Shown in pieces: positions 43,571-51,303 of a DNA stretch of 64,000 bases (positions are counted from its first letter, which is position 1; each line of letters begins with the position of its first letter). Both the position numbers and the translations under genes were made by a program. The stretch lies in the NCBI RefSeq assembly GCF_008180865.1, contig NZ_VTEX01000001.1, positions 1,265,809 to 1,329,808 on the forward strand. Direction: 5' to 3'. This DNA comes from Rossellomorea aquimaris. Lineage in GTDB: Bacteria > Bacillota > Bacilli > Bacillales > Bacillaceae_B. Under the pieces are notes generated by a model. The model was not told the origin of the DNA, searched no databases, and was given only the letters and a program-made list of their open reading frames with translations.

Positions 43571-44938
43571 ATGAGAGAAACACACACTATTAAAGATAAA
43601 ATCAAACAATTTTCCCTTATTCTCATTCCCATTCTGGTCACCCAGCTTGGTATGTTTGCGATGAATTTCTTTGACACCATCATGTCAGGGAAGTATTCTC
43701 CCATCGACCTGGCAGGTGTCGCCATAGGTTCCTCCCTTTGGGTACCGGTATTTACGGGGTTAAGTGGCATCCTTCTCGCGGTTACCCCAATCGTCGCTCA
43801 ATTAATAGGAAGAGGAAATAAGAAAGGTGTTCCTCACACTGTGCTTCAAGGCGTATATGCTGCCATTGCTCTATCACTTTTCGTGATGATTGTCGGTGCA
43901 TTCGTTCTTAATCCAATTCTGAATGGAATGAACATAGAAACACAAGTCCGTACTGTAGCCAAGGATTACCTTATCGGACTTTCGTTTGGAATGATTCCAT
44001 TGTTCATCTACAATGTTCTGAGATCGTTTATTGATGCATTAGGCATGACAAGGGTCACCATGTTTATTACATTGCTTTCTCTTCCGATCAATGTGGTATT
44101 TAATTATATTCTGATTTTCGGAAAACTCGGTTTTCCTGCATTAGGAGGAGTTGGTGCGGGTTATGCATCAGCCATCACCTATTGGGTCATCACTCTCATT
44201 GCCTTTTGGGTCGTGCATACAAAAAGTCCTTTTAGTCAATTTTTTGTCTTTAAAACCCTTCATAAGCCAAACCTACTTAAGTGGAAAGAGCTCTTTCAAA
44301 TCGGTGTGCCCATCGGTTTATCGATTTTCTTTGAAGTAAGCATTTTTTCTGCCGTTACTTTGTTAATGAGCAACTATGATACCGTTGTTATTGCAGCTCA
44401 TCAGGCAGCGATCAATTTTGCATCTTTTCTCTATATGATCCCTCTGAGTATATCCATGGCATTAACTATTGTTGTAGGGTTTGAGGTAGGGGCGAAAAGG
44501 CTCCGGGATGCAAAAATCTACAGCTGGATGGGGGTAAGCTTTGCATTACTATTGGCAATCATATATGGCGTGATCTTGCTCGTGTTCCGTTCAGAAATCT
44601 CGCACCTTTATTCAGATGATGCATATGTATTGGAATTAACAGCTCATTTCTTATTGTATGCCGTATTCTTTCAGCTATCAGATGCCATTCAGGCTCCGGT
44701 ACAAGGGGCACTCAGAGGATACAAGGATGTTAATATCACCTTTATAATGGCACTCATATCCTATTGGGTGATTGGATTACCTCTGGGTTATCTACTGGCA
44801 AACTACACTGACTTCGGGCCATACGGATTTTGGCTCGGTCTGACATCCGGATTAACGGCAGGTGCCATAACATTGTCAGCCAGACTATTATTCATACAAA
44901 AAAAATATCGAAAACAATATAGCATTAAAAGTGAATAA
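43571..44938 (+). CDS. MATE family multidrug efflux transporter
   Basis: 455 residues and twelve membrane helices. MATE features: QLGMFAMNFFDTIMSGKYSPIDLAGVAIGSSLW, LSGILLAVTPIVAQLIGRG, and the second-half equivalents EVSIFSAVTLLMSNYDTVVIAAHQAAINFAS. Exports cations or drugs with Na+ or H+. ATG 43571 follows AAAGGAG; the open frame upstream to 43517 is spurious. Divergent from the carotenoid operon with 157 bp between starts. Confidence 0.9.
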   Translation: MRETHTIKDKIKQFSLILIPILVTQLGMFAMNFFDTIMSGKYSPIDLAGVAIGSSLWVPVFTGLSGILLAVTPIVAQLIGRGNKKGVPHTVLQGVYAAIALSLFVMIVGAFVLNPILNGMNIETQVRTVAKDYLIGLSFGMIPLFIYNVLRSFIDALGMTRVTMFITLLSLPINVVFNYILIFGKLGFPALGGVGAGYASAITYWVITLIAFWVVHTKSPFSQFFVFKTLHKPNLLKWKELFQIGVPIGLSIFFEVSIFSAVTLLMSNYDTVVIAAHQAAINFASFLYMIPLSISMALTIVVGFEVGAKRLRDAKIYSWMGVSFALLLAIIYGVILLVFRSEISHLYSDDAYVLELTAHFLLYAVFFQLSDAIQAPVQGALRGYKDVNITFIMALISYWVIGLPLGYLLANYTDFGPYGFWLGLTSGLTAGAITLSARLLFIQKKYRKQYSIKSE

Positions 44939-44956
44939 ACCCATAAATGAAATCAA

Positions 44957-44990
44957 TAGACACGGCAGATTCATTTTTCTGCCGTGTCTA
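44957..44990. terminator. Bidirectional terminator between MATE and SDR genes
   Basis: GACACGGCAGA..TCTGCCGTGTC, with a TTCTTTCC tail on the plus strand, between convergent genes. Confidence 0.75.
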
Positions 44991-44999
44991 TTCTTTCCT

Positions 45000-45773
45000 T
45001 CACTGACGAAATACCTTTCCCAGGACATCCTTGCCCCCTGTAACGGGAATGATGGAGCCGGTAATAAAATCAGATTCCTCTTTACAAAGAAAAGAAATGA
45101 TCCTCGAAAGGTCTTCCCCTGTTCCTGGTCGCCCTACCGGTGTCCCCGGATCATGAAATTGTTTAGCTTTAAAGATCTCCTCTTCTTTCCATTCGCCTAC
45201 GATATCTCCAGGGCAGATCATATTGGCGGTTATTCCATTACAAGCTTCTTCTATTGATATCGTTTTCGTAAAGGAAGCAAGTCCCGCTTTTGCTGCCGCA
45301 AACGCGGAACGGTAGATCCAACCTGGTGCTGTTTCAACTCGATCATAACCAAAAGTAATGATTCTTCCCCAGTTCTTTTCACGCATTCTTGGAATGATCA
45401 GCCTGGATAAATAAAAAACGCTATTTAAATTTCCATTTACTATGTAATTCCATTCTTCCGGGGAATAATCTGCAAATGACTTCCTCTCTTTCACGTAAGG
45501 ACCTGCATTATGGATTAAGATATCGATACTTTCGACTTCATTCCATATCTCTGTTACCATTCGTTCACATTCTTCCGGTACAGAAATATCACCTTTGATC
45601 GCTATTATTACATTATTAAATTTCCCCTTCAAGTGGGAAACAAGATCCTTAACAAATTGATCGTTTTGCCTATAGTTAATAATAACGGTATAGCCTTGTT
45701 TCGAGAATTCCTCTACCGTTCGCCGGCCGATTCCCTTCGACCCTCCCGTTATAAGCACAACTTTTTCTTTCAT
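45000..45773 (-). CDS. SDR family protein with altered catalytic residues
   Basis: 257 residues. NAD(P)-binding VLITGGSKGIGRRT (TGxxxGIG), HNAGP, and a C-terminal TGSIIPVTGG as in FabG-like enzymes. At the active site the usual Ser is not visible (ITFGYDRV) and the YxxxK tyrosine reads Phe (RSAFAAAKAGL; lysine kept). So it may be inactive, or use another residue. Codons for the Phe position are TTT on the minus strand. One TGTCGAA sequence (45822-45828), a possible Spo0A half-box, lies 50 bp upstream. Confidence 0.8.
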   Translation of the reverse strand: MKEKVVLITGGSKGIGRRTVEEFSKQGYTVIINYRQNDQFVKDLVSHLKGKFNNVIIAIKGDISVPEECERMVTEIWNEVESIDILIHNAGPYVKERKSFADYSPEEWNYIVNGNLNSVFYLSRLIIPRMREKNWGRIITFGYDRVETAPGWIYRSAFAAAKAGLASFTKTISIEEACNGITANMICPGDIVGEWKEEEIFKAKQFHDPGTPVGRPGTGEDLSRIISFLCKEESDFITGSIIPVTGGKDVLGKVFRQ

Positions 45774-45940
45774 CCAAGCTCACTCCACGTACTCGTTATA
45801 CTTCAATAGTAAGAATGATTATGTCGAATTGCAAATGTAAGCTCTTAAATAATGCATTCATGTTCGATAAGAGTACTATTTCTTGCATATTTTCATTAGG
45901 TGAGAAAAGACTAACTTAAACACTTCATCCGTTTTTAAAC

Positions 45941-45972
45941 AAAAAAAACAACCTCTCCAAAAGAGAGGCTGC
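45941..45972 (-). terminator. Terminator of the CAP-domain gene
   Basis: CAGCCTCTC-TTTTG-GAGAGGTTG then TTTTTTTT on the minus strand. Confidence 0.85.
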
Positions 45973-45990
45973 TTTCATGATTGTGTTATA

Positions 45991-46824
45991 TTATTTACCA
46001 ATGAACTGTTGAGTCCAGTAGTTACCGTTTTCTACATGTCCTACACCGATATGAGTGTAGTTTGAGCTTAAGATATTTTTACGGTGACCATCACTGTCCA
46101 TCCATGCTTGTACTACTTCTTCCGGAGTAGGTTGACCCATAGCGATGTTTTCACCGGCAGAGCTGTATTCAATGCCGAACTGCTTCATCATGTCGAATGG
46201 TGAACCGTACGTCGGGCTATCATGGGAGAAGTAGTTATTCGCTTGCATATCACGAGACTTTTCACGTGCAACTTTGCTTAGCTCAGTATCTACTTTAAGA
46301 GCTGGAAGACCTTGCTTTGCACGCTCTTGATTTGTCAATTCAACCACTTTTTGCTCATATTGGCTTAATTGACCAGTTTCTTCACTAGCTTGTTGTTCTG
46401 GTTGTTGTTGCTGTTCGTTTGCTGCAGGAGCTGGTGCTGGTGCTGGTGCTTCTTCTTTTGGTGCTTCTTCTTTAGGAGCCGGTGCTGGCGCCTCTGCTTT
46501 TGGTGCTTCTTCTTTAGGAGCCGGTGCTGGCGCTTCTGCTTTTGGTGCTTCCTTAGCAGGCGCTGGTGCTGCCTGAGCTTTAGGAGTTTGTCCATTTAAC
46601 AGCTCTTGTACATTAATATTCTTACCCTCGATTTGGTATTTTGCTAGAGTATCTTGTACAAATTTATTTAAATCTTCTTGATTACCACTATATTTAAATG
46701 CGTTCACTTGTTGTGCAACCTTATCTGTCGGACATGGTGCTGCAGCGTCAGCTTTACCTGCCGCGAATGGTGCTGCTAATAAAGTGAATGCTGTTGCAGT
46801 TGAAATCATCATTTTCTTATTCAT
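45991..46824 (-). CDS. Secreted CAP (SCP-like) domain protein, YkwD type
   Basis: 277 residues. Signal peptide (MNKKMMISTATAFTLLAAPFAAGKADA, cleavage about 27), a short conserved domain (about 28-75), a Pro/Ala/Glu/Lys linker of 14-residue repeats (about 80-140), and a C-terminal CAP domain (about 155-277): VVELTNQERAKQGLP, YFSHDSPTYGSPFDMM, AGENIAMGQ, and SDGHRKNILSSNYTHIGVG with the CAP His/Glu pattern. Homologues occur on spores and in cell walls. Function of bacterial CAP domains is not settled. Confidence 0.92.
   Translation of the reverse strand: MNKKMMISTATAFTLLAAPFAAGKADAAAPCPTDKVAQQVNAFKYSGNQEDLNKFVQDTLAKYQIEGKNINVQELLNGQTPKAQAAPAPAKEAPKAEAPAPAPKEEAPKAEAPAPAPKEEAPKEEAPAPAPAPAANEQQQQPEQQASEETGQLSQYEQKVVELTNQERAKQGLPALKVDTELSKVAREKSRDMQANNYFSHDSPTYGSPFDMMKQFGIEYSSAGENIAMGQPTPEEVVQAWMDSDGHRKNILSSNYTHIGVGHVENGNYWTQQFIGK
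46440..46575 (-). repeat. 42-bp coding minisatellite in the CAP gene
   Basis: About three copies of a 42-bp unit encoding KAEAPAPAPKEEAP. The first two copies are almost identical in DNA, suggesting recent expansion. Confidence 0.75.
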
Positions 46825-47144
46825 AAAAATGAATTCCTCCTTAGTGAATGTGTTTTTCTTTGCTGCACATTCATCATACCACCCTGTTTTTGTTACATTT
46901 ACGGGAGAACTTGGTAACTAGGAATCAATTGTTCTATTTTGAAAGACAATTACTCTATAGTAGTATAGTAATCACTGATTCTAGTAGGGAGAAATGTATT
47001 TCTGAAATGATTTACTTACATTTCCAATGATTGTATTATTTAGTCCTGAAGACTAATAATTACCTGTATATCAATATTGACAGCTTTTTAAAGGACCTAT
47101 CATTGTAACGGATGTTACAGTAACATTTCACATAACATGCAATT
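46825..47144. other. Intergenic region with hairpin and palindromes, no gene seen
   Basis: 320 bp. Contains a hairpin ATTATTTAGTC..GACTAATAAT (about 47034-47060), perhaps the rhodanese gene terminator on the minus strand, and overlapping palindromes TGTAAC-GGAT-GTTACA (47104-47119) and TGTTAC-A-GTAACA (47113-47125). No reading frame with a ribosome site. Confidence 0.5.
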
Positions 47145-47504
47145 TCACCCTAAAGATAGGTATTCATTACATTTTTTGTCAGAATCAATGATGATATATC
47201 CTTCTACTGGAAAGCCAAGACGTTTTAGTTGTCTAACCCCTACATTGCATTCAATGGGATTACTCCCCAATACCACGATAGAACCATCTGGGATGTCGCG
47301 GGAATGCCTTCTTATATATCCACAGGGGATTGCTATAATGTTATCGCAATCCCCTTTTGAAGAATCTTGATAATCCCGGACATCTACCACCACATGTCGG
47401 GAAGTTAGCTCAAGAGAAGACCACTGTTTTGTTCTGACAGGGAAATATCGATAGTACATCATATAAGAAAGTACACTAAATAGAAGGAAACTTATTACTA
47501 GCAT
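47145..47504 (-). CDS. Membrane-anchored rhodanese-like protein lacking the active-site Cys
   Basis: 119 residues. N-terminal hydrophobic helix (MLVISFLLFSVLSYMMYY), then a rhodanese-like fold: HVVVDVRDYQDSSKGD, IAIPCGYI and IVVLGSNPIECNVGVRQLKRLGFPVEGY. The active-site loop normally begins with Cys (C-x5-R); here the position reads Gly, and a Cys comes six residues later. Sulfurtransferase activity is therefore doubtful. Preceded by a CsoR/CstR-like palindrome that overlaps its likely promoter. Confidence 0.7.
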   Translation of the reverse strand: MLVISFLLFSVLSYMMYYRYFPVRTKQWSSLELTSRHVVVDVRDYQDSSKGDCDNIIAIPCGYIRRHSRDIPDGSIVVLGSNPIECNVGVRQLKRLGFPVEGYIIIDSDKKCNEYLSLG

Positions 47505-47539
47505 ACTGGCATCATCCTTTTTAAAATTATCTAATCACC

Positions 47540-47565
47540 ATTATATACCTATGCGGGTATATAAT
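47540..47565 (-). promoter_or_regulatory. CsoR/CstR-like operator upstream of the rhodanese-like gene
   Basis: Perfect 10-bp inverted repeat ATTATATACC-TATGCG-GGTATATAAT, 36 bp before the rhodanese ATG. Resembles the TACC..GGTA cores of CsoR/CstR-family operators. The right arm contains a TATAAT that could be the -10 element. Confidence 0.5.
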
Positions 47566-47676
47566 GAAGGGAAATGCTCAGAATGAGATGTTTTGAATAT
47601 TTTTTTATATTCCATCATTTATGGATACGCAAGGTCCACCCTCACTCAGTTATGCCTGTAAAACATTTAAATATCT

Positions 47677-47958
47677 TTATGTATCTCTATTCAATTGTGA
47701 GACCATTTCAAGATGTACCTTTATTAATGATACTTGCTCTTCACTCGTCAGGTCCGATTCAATAATTCTCTTGGTAGCTGAGAGGTATTTTTCTTCTTTT
47801 GATTTACGCACTCTTGGATGACTATTGCCGTCCAATAATTCACGTTTAATGGTTTCCTTCAGGATCTTTTCTGAAGAAGTACCCTCACTTATTAATAATC
47901 TGTTTTTCCATATCTGTCTGTACGCCTCTAATAATGCATCGAATGATTCTAATCTCAT
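47677..47958 (-). CDS. Small helical protein of unknown function
   Basis: 93 residues from ATG 47958 (a TTG at 47964 is the alternative). Predicted mostly helical and charged (FDALLEAYRQIWKNRLLISEGTSSEKILKETIKREL..SEEQVSLIKVHLEMVSQL). AAGGA lies about 10 bases upstream. No family recognised. Confidence 0.6.
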   Translation of the reverse strand: MRLESFDALLEAYRQIWKNRLLISEGTSSEKILKETIKRELLDGNSHPRVRKSKEEKYLSATKRIIESDLTSEEQVSLIKVHLEMVSQLNRDT

Positions 47959-48029
47959 GTTCAATCAATCCTTACATAATAAGTTTATTTATAATGCATA
48001 CTAGAAAAAAACAAAGAAAGGTGATGTAC

Positions 48030-48275
48030 ATGACTACACCCTATCGCTGTCCCAGCTGTAAAACGAATCGCACCCGGTTTAATATTATACAACAAGTATC
48101 TCAGAGTGTGAAACTCGATCCTTCCTCTGGAGAAGTTGTACAAAGTTATGAAGAAGGTCAGATCGAGCCTTTTCATCTTGCATACAATGGACCGGACTTA
48201 AAAGTACAATGTGCCGCTTGCGGTTTAGTAGAGGATGAGATGACGTTTAAGAAATTTGGAGAAAGTACGATGTAA
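48030..48275 (+). CDS. Small zinc-ribbon-like protein
   Basis: 81 residues. CPSCKTNRTRFN at the N-terminus and CAACGLVEDE near the C-terminus make a CxxC..CxxC zinc ribbon with a strand-rich middle (SQSVKLDPSSGEVVQSYEEGQIEPFHL). ATG 48030 follows GAAAGGTGATG; the frame upstream is not used. Function unknown. Confidence 0.75.
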   Translation: MTTPYRCPSCKTNRTRFNIIQQVSQSVKLDPSSGEVVQSYEEGQIEPFHLAYNGPDLKVQCAACGLVEDEMTFKKFGESTM

Positions 48276-48293
48276 TTCTTCTTAAAAAGGGGT

Positions 48294-48345
48294 AACTGGT
48301 TGGCACTGTGTTTGAATACAGATCCACCCGGTTACCCCTTTTCTT
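48294..48345. terminator. Terminator between the zinc-ribbon gene and the MFS exporter gene
   Basis: GGGGTAAC.GG..CC.GGTTACCCC with A-run before and TTTTCTT after; serves convergent genes. Confidence 0.8.
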
Positions 48346-48363
48346 ATTTAGAACTGGAGCCAA

Positions 48364-49983
48364 TCAATGATTGGAAGCTTCTTTAAGCTTTGTTTCTTTC
48401 TCTTCTTCAGTTACATCTTTATTCGACATACGTAAAGGGATTTCGTTCATAAAGAACGTTAATACAAAACCAACAAGCAGTATGATAGCACCAATAAAGA
48501 AGACATTCGTTAAAGCGAAACTTAACGACTCTCTCACTCCTTCGAGAATGGTTGCGTAAATCCCTTGGAATTCTTCAGGTAATGTTGATTGTAATTCTTT
48601 TAATTTCTCACCATTCATTATGTTTTGCGGATCCTGAAGCTGCTTCAACACTCCTGATGTTTCAGGATTTGTAAGAAGTGGTGAGTCTTTCACTTCTGAC
48701 ATTTTCTCGGTCATCTTTGAAGACATGGAAGTATTCATCACGGTACCCATGATGGCTACACCAATCGTACCGCCGATTTGTCTGAATAATTGGGTGGCAG
48801 CGGTAGCCACACCAAGGAACTTATGCTGAACAGCGTTCTGAACCGTTAAAGTGAACACAGGGAAGCTCAGCCCAAGACCTGTTCCTACTATAATAATATT
48901 GATTAGAGCCGTTGTATTGGTTGTGTTCGTATCCATAAAGGATAGAAGAATCATTCCTGTACTCATGACGAACAAACCGATTAGGGCAAGAAATTTATAT
49001 CTGCCTGTCTTCGTGATGATCTGCCCACCAACCGTACTTGCGATCACCATACTCAATGTCATCGGCATCATCACCAAGCCGGACTTAGTGGCAGATGTCC
49101 CCATGACCCCTTGAATAAAGAACGGCATATACATAATGGCTCCAAACATCCCGGCACCCAGGATAAATCCAATGATATTGGATAAAGTGAAGATTTTATT
49201 CTTGAACAATTGAAGTGGAAGAACGGGATTACTTGCTTTCTTTTCCGTAATGATAAATAAGACAAAGAATATCACCGTTGCCGACAGTAACCCTATGATC
49301 GGAAGGGAAACCCATTCATAATCATTTCCACCCCATGTAAAGGCCAATAATAATGGAATAATCGTCAGAGTAAGCATAACAGAGCCCAAATAATCCACTT
49401 TCAGTCCTCTATTTGGTTTTTGTGAAGGAAACATTTTATAAATCATCCCAAAGGCGATGAAACCTACTGGCAGGAAGACCCAGAATACCCAATGCCAATC
49501 TGCATTATCAACGATCCAGCCTCCTAATGTAGGACCGAACACACTTGCAAGACCAAATACACTACTCATTAAACCTTGCCATTTCCCTCTTTCCCGAGGC
49601 GAAAACAAGTCTCCTACAGCCGTAAACGCAGTAGACATGATCATCCCGGCTCCAAAGCCTTGAACCCCCCGGAAGATGATTAATTGAATGATTGAGGAAG
49701 AAAGTCCATTTAAGAATGACCCAATCATAAAGACTCCAATACCAAGGAGGATGAATGGCTTTCTTCCATACATATCCGATAATTTCCCTACTAATATGGC
49801 TGTTACCGAACTGGTTAACATAAAGATTGTAAATACCCAGCTATAGTAGTCAATTCCACCAATCTCAGAAATGATCCTTGGTAAAGCCGTTCCTACTATC
49901 GTTTGATTCAATGCTGCGAATAACATGGCTGACATGATGGCTATCATGATCATTACTTTTTTACGATGTTCTAAGTGTTCCAT
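48364..49983 (-). CDS. DHA2 family MFS drug exporter (YusP/LmrB-like)
   Basis: 539 residues and 14 membrane helices. DHA2 features: NQTIVGTALPRII near residue 26, GKLSDMYGRKPFILLG (motif A), RGVQGFGAGMIMST and GLASVFGPTLGGWIVD (motif C). Long soluble loop after helix 12-13 (about 440-490). H+-coupled export of lipophilic drugs. Transcribed downstream of a MarR gene, the yusO-yusP arrangement. A palindrome TTACTTAAGTAA lies 41 bp before the ATG. Confidence 0.9.
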   Translation of the reverse strand: MEHLEHRKKVMIMIAIMSAMLFAALNQTIVGTALPRIISEIGGIDYYSWVFTIFMLTSSVTAILVGKLSDMYGRKPFILLGIGVFMIGSFLNGLSSSIIQLIIFRGVQGFGAGMIMSTAFTAVGDLFSPRERGKWQGLMSSVFGLASVFGPTLGGWIVDNADWHWVFWVFLPVGFIAFGMIYKMFPSQKPNRGLKVDYLGSVMLTLTIIPLLLAFTWGGNDYEWVSLPIIGLLSATVIFFVLFIITEKKASNPVLPLQLFKNKIFTLSNIIGFILGAGMFGAIMYMPFFIQGVMGTSATKSGLVMMPMTLSMVIASTVGGQIITKTGRYKFLALIGLFVMSTGMILLSFMDTNTTNTTALINIIIVGTGLGLSFPVFTLTVQNAVQHKFLGVATAATQLFRQIGGTIGVAIMGTVMNTSMSSKMTEKMSEVKDSPLLTNPETSGVLKQLQDPQNIMNGEKLKELQSTLPEEFQGIYATILEGVRESLSFALTNVFFIGAIILLVGFVLTFFMNEIPLRMSNKDVTEEEKETKLKEASNH

Positions 49984-50023
49984 TTTTAAGTCTCCCTTAA
50001 TATTTATAATAATAATAATTCAC

Positions 50024-50035
50024 TTACTTAAGTAA
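50024..50035. promoter_or_regulatory. Palindromic operator candidate before the MFS gene
   Basis: Perfect 12-bp palindrome TTACTTAAGTAA in the 114-bp gap between marR-like and MFS genes. Related to the operator upstream of the regulator. Confidence 0.4.
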
Positions 50036-50097
50036 TTAAGCATAATAGAAGGGATGACCCATTCCGGTCAACCCTTGCTCTCTCATGCTTACACTTA

Positions 50098-50508
50098 TTA
50101 CTTGCGATTCGATGCTAATAATTTTTCAAACAGTTCGATCAGGTGGTTTATTTCTTCTTTATCAAATTTCACAAATAGTTCCTGAAAGTATTGAGTCTTT
50201 TTTTCTTCACATTGAGAAAGCATCTCTTCGCCCTGAGGTGTCAGAGCTAACTCTACTACTCTACGATCTTCGTTAGACCGCATTCTTGTGATATAGCCTT
50301 TTTCTACTAATGTATCTGTAATGGAAGTGATGTGACTTGCCGATACTTCCATACGTTTGGATATTTCCGACGATTTCAATGCCCCATTCTCGCTAATGAG
50401 CTGAAGTACGCGAAATTCTCCATTGGAAATGAACTCACCAAAGATGGTTCGGATATCTGATTTCATCATTCTAAAAACGGATCTGAATAATCCCTCTAAC
50501 TCGTACAT
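50098..50508 (-). CDS. MarR family transcriptional regulator (YusO-like)
   Basis: About 136 residues from ATG 50508. Winged helix visible: FRVLQLISENGALKSSEISKRMEVSASHITSITDTLVEKGYITRMRSNEDRRVVELALTPQG, with the wing DRR. Probably represses itself and the DHA2 exporter. Start not firm: TTG/GTG codons with AAAGG exist at about 50526-50523. The operator 50558-50576 supports a start downstream of it. Confidence 0.9.
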   Translation of the reverse strand: MYELEGLFRSVFRMMKSDIRTIFGEFISNGEFRVLQLISENGALKSSEISKRMEVSASHITSITDTLVEKGYITRMRSNEDRRVVELALTPQGEEMLSQCEEKKTQYFQELFVKFDKEEINHLIELFEKLLASNRK

Positions 50509-50557
50509 TTCTTTTCCCACTAACAATCGACCTTTCTCACTTCTTGCACTAAATAAA

Positions 50558-50576
50558 TAGTTCACTAAGTTAACTA
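50558..50576. promoter_or_regulatory. MarR-type operator
   Basis: TAGTTCACT-A-AGTTAACTA: 9-bp arms with one mismatch about a central base, adjacent to a TATAAT -10 on the minus strand. Confidence 0.6.
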
Positions 50577-50612
50577 TTATAGTTTAAACATTTTCTTATG
50601 ATCTGTCAATGG

Positions 50613-50975
50613 TCATGAACCAGTCAAGACCATGACGGTTCTGACTCCCATCTTGGAGAATAGAATGATACTGATTGATAGTCCGATCCCACATAGAAAT
50701 CCGGTCAGCAACCGTAACGTATTCGTACTAGTTCTCCACTTCCACTTCTGGGTGTATGCATCTGCCAGTAGGGGGGATATGAGCATCCCCACATAAAGCA
50801 AATGAACGAATGATAGCAAAGGAAAATACAACCAAACGAACGGGATCCCGATTAGAATGCCCATGAGAATACCCATACAGCGGAAACATACGGGAAATTG
50901 TTTCCCCCTGACGACGAGTGAACGTTCTCGTATTCTGTGACAGGGCATAAAGGATAATGTAAGGATGCCTTTCAC
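50613..50975 (-). CDS. DUF2085 membrane protein
   Basis: 120 residues and three membrane helices. The DUF2085 signature PCHRIRERSLVVRGKQFPVCFRCMGIL is intact, with paired Cys/His. GTG start at 50975 preceded by GGAGGGAATAGA. Function unknown; last gene of a COG0523-Cys-rich-DUF2085 set, with the upstream gene ending 11 bp away. Confidence 0.85.
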   Translation of the reverse strand: MKGILTLSFMPCHRIRERSLVVRGKQFPVCFRCMGILMGILIGIPFVWLYFPLLSFVHLLYVGMLISPLLADAYTQKWKWRTSTNTLRLLTGFLCGIGLSISIILFSKMGVRTVMVLTGS

Positions 50976-50986
50976 TCTATTCCCTC

Positions 50987-51280
50987 CTATGGACTGCAGT
51001 CCGGAGTACAATCACAGTCCGGTGAATCACAGTCAAACTTCTTTCCCCGTGGAAAAGGAAGACAGTCAGGTGAATAGATTGCACAGTCCCAACAATCATT
51101 GGTCCTTTCCCTTTTATGTTTTTTTCGCTGATAATACACGATCGTTGAAATAAACATGATGACACTTAGTACGATGAGGCCAGTAAAGATGATGAACTGC
51201 AGAGTGGTCTCATGTATACTCAACCCGTATAATCCACCGATAAATAAGATTAGTTCTACACTAAACAATAGAAACACCAT
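50987..51280 (-). CDS. Small membrane protein with Cys-rich C-terminal tail
   Basis: 97 residues from ATG 51280 (or GTG 51295). Two membrane helices (FLLFSVELILFIGGLYGLSIH, FIIFTGLIVLSVIMFISTIVYY), a basic stretch KKHKRER, then a cytosolic-side or surface tail with eight Cys in pairs (CWDC, DCDSPDCDC, DCSP). The spacing suggests soft-metal binding. No family recognised. Lies between the COG0523 GTPase and DUF2085 genes. Confidence 0.75.
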   Translation of the reverse strand: MVFLLFSVELILFIGGLYGLSIHETTLQFIIFTGLIVLSVIMFISTIVYYQRKKHKRERTNDCWDCAIYSPDCLPFPRGKKFDCDSPDCDCTPDCSP

Positions 51281-51303
51281 GAATTGTTTCTCCACCCCTT
51301 AGG

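Noticed and set aside
46369-46599. Cys/Trp-rich plus-strand frame and the Lys/Gln-rich minus frame (46365-46595)
   Set aside because: Out-of-frame readings of the repeat-coding CAP linker; no ribosome site.
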